This document shows positions 56,392 to 64,000 of a stretch of 64,000 bases of DNA, in pieces. Where the stretch lies: assembly GCA_963978905.1 (NCBI GenBank), contig OZ022258.1, positions 26,664,716 to 26,728,715 on the forward strand. Direction: 5' to 3'. Below the pieces are notes generated by a model that worked only from the letters and a program-made list of their open reading frames with translations, was not told where the DNA came from and did no database searches. Made by a program: the position numbers and the translations under genes. The DNA is from Trichostrongylus colubriformis (lineage: Eukaryota; Nematoda; Chromadorea; Rhabditida; Trichostrongylidae). How positions within the stretch are numbered: position 1 is the first letter of the stretch; each line of letters starts with the position of its first letter.

Positions 56392-57819
56392 TGTTTGTCC
56401 GTCTGTCTGTCACGAAATTCATATCTCGCGTCGCAGTAAAGCTGGGACCATGAATTTCACAAATGATGTAGGGGATGGCAAGGGGACACTAATGGAGTTG
56501 GACCGAAAGTGATAGCAACTGATAAGGGCTGTTAAGGAGCCTCGGAAGTCAAATGTCGTCGAATCCGCTTATCTTCCGCATTGATCCAAAAGCGCTGACA
56601 CTTACAGGTGTTTAGCAAGGTAGGCCGGAGACATTGATGGTGGGTGACTCGCATTGATAACGGTTGATAAGATTCGATAAGGAGCTCAGAAAAGCTAGAG
56701 TCGTCAAATCCGCTTTTTGCATTGATCCTAGAGCGTTCATACTCACGGGTGCTTTGCGGAATGGGACGGGGACATTGATGGTGGGTGATCCAGCTTGATA
56801 ACGGTTGATAAGATTTGATATGGAGCATGAGAAGGCAAATGTCGTCAAATTCGTTTCCTTTCGCTTTGATCCAAGAGCGCTGACACTCATGGGAGTTTAG
56901 CAGGGTGGGCCAGGGACATTAATGGTGAGGAGGGATCCAAAGTGATAATGGTTGATAAAATTTGATAAGAAGCATGAGAAGGCAAATGTTGTCAAATCCA
57001 TTTCGCCTCCGCGTTAATCCCACATAGCTGTTCTGCAGGGTGGGACGGGCACATCACGATATTGTAGTACGGGGACCTCAATGGCATCGTTGGGTACAGG
57101 GTCCTCAGTGAAACTGATTACTGCTTACTGTGGCTGATAGATGGGGACTTGGATGGGATGAAATCCTTCACATCGTTTGCTACGACTATACCACCGCTTT
57201 AGCAAAAACGTTTGATCAGTGGCATTGGGTGAACATATTTGTTTATGTTCACATATCACTGGCTGATGTATCGACCGCTGAATTGCCTAGTGTTCCAAAA
57301 AGTGGTGCATTTCTCATGATAGCGCGGTCTACATTGATAATTACGACACAATATATTTGTGATAGCGGAGCAAGCGGCTCTCCAATTAGTGAGGTATGTT
57401 CACGAAAACGGTAAACATCGATAATCGGGATACGGATCTACCATCAATGTGTAGGAAATGGATGCTCAGCAAGTGAACAAATTGTTATCAATCAATGTAT
57501 CGAATACAAAATTATCGATGTCTAAACTATCCAAACTCCCAGTGATGACCTAAACCAGTTGGCTGACGCATACTACTGCGCGCGACTCATGTCGATGACG
57601 TGCAAAATGGGTTTGACGCAAAGCGACTGAAGTATATTAATACCAAAATGCTTTTATATCACGCTATCTCCTCTGCTTTTTTCCAATTCAATGGCTCAGC
57701 TGAAAGCAAAGGAAAGGAAATTTCCACTAAATTCCATACAAAACTGTGGTCGTACCATCAAACCCATTTTGCACAACATCGCCATGAATCGCGCGCAGTA
57801 TTGTGCGCTCGCCGACTGG
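55139..57819 (+). mobile_element. Modular Helitron-like element with expanded microsatellite
   Basis: The 5' end is truncated to TTTAGTATGT (compare CTTAGTATGT in the reference copy). It is followed by the ATGT array (to 56390), the block ATTCATATCTCGCG (56418-56560), units (56560-57060), A-module (57070-57550) and a fold-back tail ending CGACTGG|T at 57819. Confidence 0.78.
55145..56390. repeat. (ATGT)n microsatellite, ~1.2 kb, ending in (GT)n
   Basis: About 300 tetranucleotides with a handful of single-base variants (near 55284, 55359, 55797, 55812, 56300), changing to GTGT near 56360. Long MYVC or THIHTY frames on both strands are artefacts. The length may be under-assembled. Confidence 0.97.
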
Positions 57820-58126
57820 TACGTTTATAAGAGGCATGATATCGACTGCGATAAGAAATGAAAGAACTCTTATTGTAAAAACAAATTCATCGGATGATAT
57901 TATCACGTGAAAATCTGTCCAAATGTTTGCTCCTAAGGTGCTAACTCGTCGAAGACAGAGGTCATAAACACCCCCTTTTCGAAGTTTCTGAGAAGTACTT
58001 TTGTACTCTTCTTCATTTTTGCATTCTTCGGCATCCCCAGAGACTACATGAAGCGCGATAATGTACGCAAATCATCGTGAACTGTGCCTTCAAAGTCAAC
58101 TTGCAGAGAAATAAATGAGGGGTAGA
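57820..58126. other. Nothing recognised
   Basis: The short stretch between the modular copy and the piggyBac-like element has no supported feature. Confidence 0.4.
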
Positions 58127-58130
58127 TTAA

Positions 58131-58754
58131 CACGTTGGCGACCGCGCATTTTTTCACGTGTCTGCCACGTGGGACATCGCGCGCTCGCCCATGCCGAGAA
58201 TTGTGTCCCAGCATTGGGGTTTTTGATATTACCTTTCCAATCCCGCTGAATTCCGCGCGTACCTTGAGCGCTATTACAAAGTAGTGAGCGCTGCGAAACT
58301 TTAGACATCCCTCGAAAACTTGAATAAGGGATTACTACATGGTAGTGTAGGGAAGTGCTTAACCACATGATGGGCATGTTAAAAAAAATGACGTCTCGTG
58401 AGTACAAATATCTTGACTAAGAGTTGAGTGGCCACAAATCTCCTAACTGACTATGGATTCCTGCGACAGCTTCACAGAGCTGAATTCTAGTTTTAACCAC
58501 CTGTTGATCGACAGCGATGATAACATACCTGTGCTGGATGATGATACAAAACATGAAAAAAAACTTGTTGAAAAGATATGAGTGTACCATTATGACCCTA
58601 GATACCCTTGAGCATGTTGATCAAAATTAATTATTTGTGGATGTCAAATCAGTTGAAAAAGGACTTTTCTGTGCTGCGTCCCACCATTGGGACGCATTGT
58701 CCCACGTGGCAGAAAACGTGCGTCCCAGCATTGGGACGCAATGTCGCCAACGTG
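58131..58754. mobile_element. piggyBac-like MITE with TTAA target duplication
   Basis: Ends CACGTTGGCGAC and GTCGCCAACGTG between TTAA sites (58127-58130, 58755-58758). piggyBac-family elements duplicate TTAA and many start CACGTTG or similar. The right subterminal region has two palindromes, GCGTCCCACCATTGGGACGC (58678-58697) and GCGTCCCAGCATTGGGACGC (58721-58740), and the left has a TGTCCCAGCATTGGGG half-copy. Confidence 0.85.
58453..58581 (+). pseudogene. Short acidic frame in the piggyBac-like MITE
   Basis: 42 codons, MDSCDSFTELNSSFNHLL then IDSDDNIPVLDDDTK. piggyBac transposases commonly start with an acidic, disordered N-terminus, so this may be the surviving start of the transposase in a deletion derivative. 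No other transposase part remains. Confidence 0.4.
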
Positions 58755-58959
58755 TTAATGAGCATCACAGCGAAGTGATAATTATCGTATCGTATTAATT
58801 TTGTCCCGAATGAAATTGCGTGCTGTTTGACGCGTCAGTTATTGTGGTAAAAACGTCCATTGGCTACTATCAGAGTCTGGAATGAATGATGCAACTGAAT
58901 TACTCCTACCTTACTTAAACTATCGGGCCTTTGTGATCATTCAGTCATTTATGAAAGTA

Positions 58960-59074
58960 CCAGCTGAGCTAGTGCACAATACTGCCCGAATAACGCGACG
59001 GTAATGATCGAAGAACACGATATCGCATGACATGACATTGTGATATGCGCAGTACTGAGCGCTTGCACAACTGG
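58960..59074. mobile_element. Minimal 115-bp palindromic element with CCAG/CTGG ends
   Basis: Starts CCAGCTGAGCTAGTGCACAA, ends CTTGCACAACTGG, flanked by A-rich and T. Both ends resemble the 3' end of the modular Helitron-like family, in inverted orientation, i.e. only the fold-back tail. Confidence 0.6.
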
Positions 59075-60064
59075 TCTCCCTTCGAAGTCTGTCACTAATG
59101 GAATTTCACGTGGTTTAACAGCCGTAAGATTTAGTTTCATTCCTACTCAATATCGAAGCACGTACAGTCGCTAAACGTTTAGTTCTTGAGCCTGGTGTTC
59201 ATCGATAATCTATTCATTTACCACTGCATATAGCTTCCCCCAAGAGGGTCACCTTTTTTCGGAGGTCCAGATGATTTAGCGCTCGATACCCGTGTGAGGT
59301 GATATTGACTATCAATGTAAATGGATAAGGAAAAAAGTGTGTTCATCCATTAATCGTTTTACACTTTGGTTAAAGACAGTGTTTGGGGTAATGTGTATGA
59401 TAAGGAATTTCAAAAGGAGTCATCTAGTGAAAAACAACGGGTCTGAAAGGCCCATGCATGGCGAAATCCCCCGCGGAGGCGCCCTCTTGAGCTGTGGCGG
59501 AGGCGGCCTCATCAGGGCAAGCCGCCCTTGTTCAGGGCAGCCCCCTCCTAGCGACGAGCTCCTCATAATTGGCTGGGGCGGGAGGGGCCAAGGCGATGCG
59601 GCCGGGTGGAGCGATCGGGGCGCGCTTTCGTAAACGGAGCGCTGCAGACCCTTTTCTAATCAGCTGATTATTTTTTCCTGTGCTTTTTATTTTTGCTGCT
59701 AACCCGTAGACTTCACGAGTTTTTCTTTCCTATTCTTCTTTTCTTTTCAATTAATACTCACTTGTTGTCCTCGCTCGTCTGCAGTCAACGATAGGATGCT
59801 TTTTGTATTGTTTCCACGCCGTTTTTGGGCATTGATTACCTGGATACATGATAATGGCAGAGTCGTCCGGGCCACCCGCCTGTTGACGGAATGGTCGTCC
59901 AAGTCGAGAATCAGTCGTGGGAAATGGGTTCTATTCTCGGGTTCTGACCATTTACTTCCGTTTTTCATTCACCGTCCTATTACTGATCATCTCGCCCGTC
60001 ATGTTCGCAACATTCTTCGCATTTCGTACGATTTCTCCCTAACAATGTCCTTGAAGTGGTCACC
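59075..60064. repeat. Non-coding; diverged interspersed repeat at 59430-59640
   Basis: 59430-59640 resembles the 5030-5740 and 12235-12560 repeats (GGAGTCA, CATGGCGAAATCC, GGGGCGCGCTTTCG). The rest carries no supported gene; frames of 98 and 93 codons lack motifs. Confidence 0.5.
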
Positions 60065-61740
60065 ATTGGGAGTTTAGATAGTTCAGTGATCGATGGTATT
60101 GTGTTCGATTTTTTTTCAACTGGTGGCAATTCGTCTACTTGCTGAGCATCTAATTCTTGCATGTTGGTGGTAGATCCGTATGTCAGTTATCGATGCTTTT
60201 CGTTTTTGTTAACATGCAGCGCTATCTCGAATTTCACATAACCTAGCGGTCAATACCCAATATTAATGCTTGCACCGCATGAGGAAATGATTCACTTGCT
60301 TTACTATCACATACTATCGTCGTCTATCACGACGATGCCAGTCCATCGTCGTCTCGTTGTCTGAGACGACGTTCTATACGGGCGTCCGTACTTATGATCC
60401 ACAGGGTCAACGGCCTCACAAGATAGTAGGACTCATTCGCTTCTTTACCAACGTCACGAGCAAGACGTTGGTTTGCTCATCTTACCTGTCCCTATCAGAT
60501 AAATATATTATCATCTCGTCTATTCTGCCTCATAATAAAATCCACTGAACCGCCACAATACAGTGCTCTGCATAATTATACAGCCACCCATAATTTGTCC
60601 GAAAACTCTCTCAATTTTGCATATCTTTGCCCTATTGTTCTCTAGGTTGCTCTTTGTGATGAAAAAAGGTTTCAGCATGACGTCCCGGACGCACTATCAC
60701 ACGAGGGACAGGCTCAAGTTTTCAAAGAGAACTTCAAATAAGGAGGTGTCATGGTGTGGAATTAAATAATCATTTAAATTTTTATATCGTTCTCGAGAGG
60801 ATGAACCATCCGATTACTGAGTCTTCGTACGTCGTACCCTTCTTTCGTATTGCGTTTCGAAATCTTCAGCAAAATCTTGGTTTTATGCAAGCTCATGGGC
60901 CATTTCATGTCAGCCGTAGCACTCGTTCATGGTGAAGCCGTCACCGAACGCACCTTCTGATCCGGATGACGAACAGCCCCGACATTTATTTGATGGGACA
61001 TCACTTGGAGTTTCATGGTGAAAAGAATTTAGGCTGAAAGATGCCATTCGAATGGAATTAGGGAGTTTAAGGAGACTGTCAGCGGGGCAGCAAGTGAACT
61101 AAATGTTCTGAAAACCTCATATGAACCTGGATCATCGAAACTTGTGGCTATTCAAAGCCTTTGTTTCTCGGTTCACGAATGTCTCAATCTGTTCAGTGGC
61201 TGTTATTGCAGAATAGGGAAAGCACCATTTTCAAAACAAATGTAGAAAAATTTTTCCGTGTTTCCAGCTACAATTCGATATTCATGCGCGAATGCACGTC
61301 CACACTGGCTACATCTTTTACTTGGAGAGTTTTCCCGAATCACTCTGTAAACAAGGTTTTTGGACAATTTAAGGTGGTTTTATAATTATGCAGAGCACTG
61401 TGTATAGATCATATCCTGATCATGAAATGGATAACGCAGTATCAAAAGACGCTCACCATTATTTGGACGTTAGGCAATTTAGCGGTCGATACGTTGGCAA
61501 TTGACATCAGAACATAATCAGAATTTGTTCACCCAAGGGCACTGCTCATCAGACGCTGTATCTTTGTAGCGGTCTTGTAGTAGTCAGCGATGTACTGGAT
61601 TTTACCCGAGACGTTTTTTACGGCTCTTATCAGCGCTGAGCAGTCGTTATCAGATTCAATCCGTCACCGTTAAGGTTCCCGTATTACCCAGAGTATGAGC
61701 GCTGCAGGATCAATGCGAAAGGGAAACGGATTCGACGACG
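60065..61740 (-). mobile_element. Modular Helitron-like fragment interrupted by a Tc1-type element
   Basis: A-module from GGGAGTTTAGATAGTTCAGT (60068) to about 60308, resuming at 61413 (ATCATATCC...CGCAGTATCAAAAG) to 61620, then one partial unit to 61740. About 250 bp of unrelated sequence (60310-60558) and the Tc1-type element lie between. Confidence 0.6.
60561..61400. mobile_element. Tc1-type TIR element, 840 bp
   Basis: Ends CAGTGCTCTGCATAATTATA and its complement, pairing over about 38 nt with few mismatches; TA before the left end, TG after the right. CAGTGCTCTGCATAATTATA is a Tc1-like terminus. The interior has no full transposase frame; it is probably a deletion derivative. Confidence 0.82.
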
Positions 61741-63256
61741 GTATTCTTTTCTGAAGTTATCGGCTCCGACGCCACATGTTGACCGCTTAATTACTCTGTT
61801 GCGCCCTGCATGGTCATTGCCTCGCTGTGTTCTCACATCACATAGGTGCACACTATTCATCTTCAAAACCGCTCACTGTTCTTATTTTAGAAAAGTTTTC
61901 GCGACAATTCCGCAGAGCACTTGTCATGGAGAGTCAGTCTTCGTACTGATTAATGAAGTCATTTGTGGGAGTTTCTAGATTGCCAACACACGTAGTCCGT
62001 TATCACTAGGTTCGGAAACTTAGTGCCTCATCGACCGGTTGGGTGGAGCAGACCGAGAGGTCGCTGTTCGCGCGCTTTCGTGAAGTAATAATTCGTAGAG
62101 GTTGGAATCCTGCGGTGCATGCGGTGTTTGCAAACATGTGTCCGTAAATAGTCGTGTGATTTTGCGTCCCTGTGACCAGTTATTAAAGCAACGCTTCGGA
62201 CCATTTCTCTCAATTCGAGTGGACTGCCCCCCCCCCCCTCCACATTACTGAAAAGGGGAAGACTGGGAGATCACTGATTAAGAAGATTGAGCGGTTTTGA
62301 AGATCAATAGTGATCATTGATGTGATGTGATAACACTGCGAAGCGATGACCTGATCCATGCAGGGCGCCGCACAGCAATTAAGAAGTTAACAAGCGGCGT
62401 CGAAGCCGACAACGCTTGAAGAATACGAGAACAAAGGTAAAGATCCAGAACTATCGCAATGAGATGATCTTTACATCACCGAACAGAATTTTTGACACCG
62501 AATACAACAGTTTAAGTTTCGCCTGAAATTAATCAGTGTCCGTTTACACTCATATTTTCATCTGCATTTATCACTCTTTTTAAATTCATGATTCTGTGCA
62601 TTGTTTGAAAGCCGTTTTCATTTTTGGAAGTATAATGTTATATTCAATGTTATATTCGAAAGGAGAAAAAACTTTCAGGAAAGAAAAAGGAAATTATTCA
62701 GCGTTCAACGTACGCCGTATACTGATGTTTGAGGCTTTATCACAGAAGGAGCGCTTGCCTGTAATTCGGAAGTCAAGGTGATTCTTGCAGTACGCAGCTT
62801 GTAGTATGTGAAAGTTGAGTGACTTTTGCAATTGCTCGATCGATCCTGACGAAATGAGCTTGAAAACTTTCAAAGATGTCGTGAAAAGCTCATGCCGATA
62901 AGTGTCCTCACACCTGGAAATAACTCGTTGGAGAAATGACTTTTATGGGAATATGGGCGAGCAACAATTAAACGTGTGAACGAAGGCCCAAAAAAGTCGG
63001 AGTTTTTCCTGAGGGTAGAAAAAAAGATTTTTGCAGCTTCCACCGAGAAGCTGATGACCTACTCATCATTTGACATTTCATAGGTCGTTGAGCTCGTCGC
63101 ATCAAGACGAATCCAACGCTATTAATTATTCCCCATTTTATTCATTTTAAACGAAGTTATAGCGATGCAACGGTTTGTGCCGTTTAATCCGTCGTCAGGC
63201 TTCCATTTTTCAAAAAATGTGAGCGGTATTGTAGCTAATATTGATATTAGCTAATA
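61741..63256. other. Nothing recognised
   Basis: There is a C-rich run at 62227-62239 and several 60-75 codon frames without motifs. I support no gene here. Confidence 0.4.
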
Positions 63257-64000
63257 CCAGGTGAGCTTCGCGATCTACATCGCGTTATGGGGTACCGGTG
63301 CGAAACGGGCTGCCGGCAAAATGATGCAAAAGAAATTTCACAACAATGTGGTTTGGCGGCAATCAATAGATTTTACATTTATGCTGAGGAGTAGTCCATT
63401 AACAGCCTTCACTACAGAGGCTTATCATAGCAATACAGTAGGTATCGATATGCATGCAATAAGCTCTATAGAATGTAAGCCTCTCTGAATTGTGTACAAC
63501 CACTGGTGGTGTCCATCACACTCACATCACGGTGTATGTCGTTTGGCGCGGCCCTTGCAGCTAATTTGCCAATGGGGCGCATGGGCCGTCTGGACTCTCC
63601 CAGATTTACCTAAGCCTTTTTAGGGGAGGAGCTTTTAGAGTGCCCCATTGGCAAATTAGCTCCAAGGGGCCGCGCCAAACGACCGCCCGCCCCCCACACT
63701 GCCCCGCCCTTCGAACGAAAACGGACAATTACGACCGATGGCACATGATGCTGCAGTTTTTCAACTCCTGCGACTGTGATCATTCATTGGGATCCCATTA
63801 CCTATTTTCAGCTCTTTGCTTAGAGATCTATGATTTCGATCGATGTCGACCAATAGGACTTCATCGAAGTTGTGCAACAGCGGCACCTATTTGCTTGGCT
63901 CGCTGGTCATATTCCACAATTTCATCTTCTATAAGGGTACTCACTCAGTGGTATGGCGCATAAGCCGTTCCCAGCCTTTCGCATAAAAACCGATATTTCA
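63257..64000 (-). mobile_element. 3' end of a second Helitron, running off the window
   Basis: CCAGGTGAGCTTCGCGATCT at 63257 (CTGG|T on the minus strand) with the same terminal hairpin as 38401-38428, and subterminal matches such as GATCGATGTCGACCAATA (63838-63855) to 38836-38853. Divergence and a nested fold-back MITE suggest a non-autonomous or older copy; its 5' part lies beyond the window. Confidence 0.8.
63538..63683. mobile_element. Nested 146-bp hairpin MITE
   Basis: GTCGTTTGGCGCGGCCCTTG pairs with CAAGGGGCCGCGCCAAACGAC-type right end; pairing continues through AGCTAATTTGCCAATGGGGC. A half-copy-like sequence is at 13848-13880 (GCAACTAATTAGCCGATGGAG). It sits inside the Helitron 3' region. 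Confidence 0.75.

Noticed and set aside
55044..56512. Three overlapping frames of 428-469 codons (plus) and one of 435 codons (minus)
   Set aside because: They are translations of the ATGT microsatellite (MYVC and THIHTY runs) and not genes.
58018..58110. Possible minus-strand exon after TTCATGTAG
   Set aside because: An open stretch with a plausible acceptor but no family similarity and no phase link to the AIFM3-like exons.

Overview
The window looks like repeat-rich intronic DNA from a nematode. A strongylid or hookworm-like worm is my best guess, but that is inference. Evidence: a split gene with short exons (87-133 nt) whose 3' splice sites end TTTTCAG, TTTTTAG or TTTGCAG, as in nematodes; an RTE-type LINE remnant; and many mariner/Tc1, Helitron, PIF-like and piggyBac-like elements. 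I found no tRNA, rRNA or CRISPR locus.

Host gene. Seven exons on the minus strand, at 53069-52943, 46429-46317, 18276-18190, 16662-16534, 16166-16073, 12073-11961 and 7239-7107, join with consistent phases. They encode the middle of an AIFM3-like (apoptosis-inducing-factor family) FAD/NAD oxidoreductase. The preceding (Rieske-type) and following (C-terminal) exons were not found. Exon 46429-46317 carries one in-frame TAA. The gene covers at least 46 kb, and almost everything else between 7 and 53 kb is intron filled with transposons, including one 28-kb intron.

Layout. 0-7 kb: a short Helitron-like element, TTAA-flanked MITEs and a 1.34-kb fold-back element. 7-19 kb: exons with a LINE remnant, a second fold-back element, two PIF-like hairpin MITEs and a dead mariner. 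19-27 kb and 32-38 kb: copies of a modular non-autonomous Helitron-like family, with a microsatellite, tandem ~148-bp repeats, an A-module and a fold-back tail ending CTGG. 38.4-45.3 kb: a complete autonomous Helitron (1678-aa Rep/helicase) inserted precisely between A and T of an older mariner-type fold-back element. 46-64 kb: two more exons, mariner and Tc1-type elements, more modular copies (one with a ~1.24-kb ATGT array), a piggyBac-like MITE, and the 3' end of a second copy of the Helitron family at the right edge.

Highlights. (1) A Helitron-like family built like Drosophila DINE-TR1, with a central satellite of about nucleosome length. (2) Three fold-back transposons with 3-bp target duplications whose arms carry tRNA-like A-box/B-box/T-run cassettes. 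(3) An intact Helitron whose exact ends are proved by a paralogous empty site. (4) A two-copy repeat with conserved stems and one compensatory base-pair change, suggesting selection on RNA structure.
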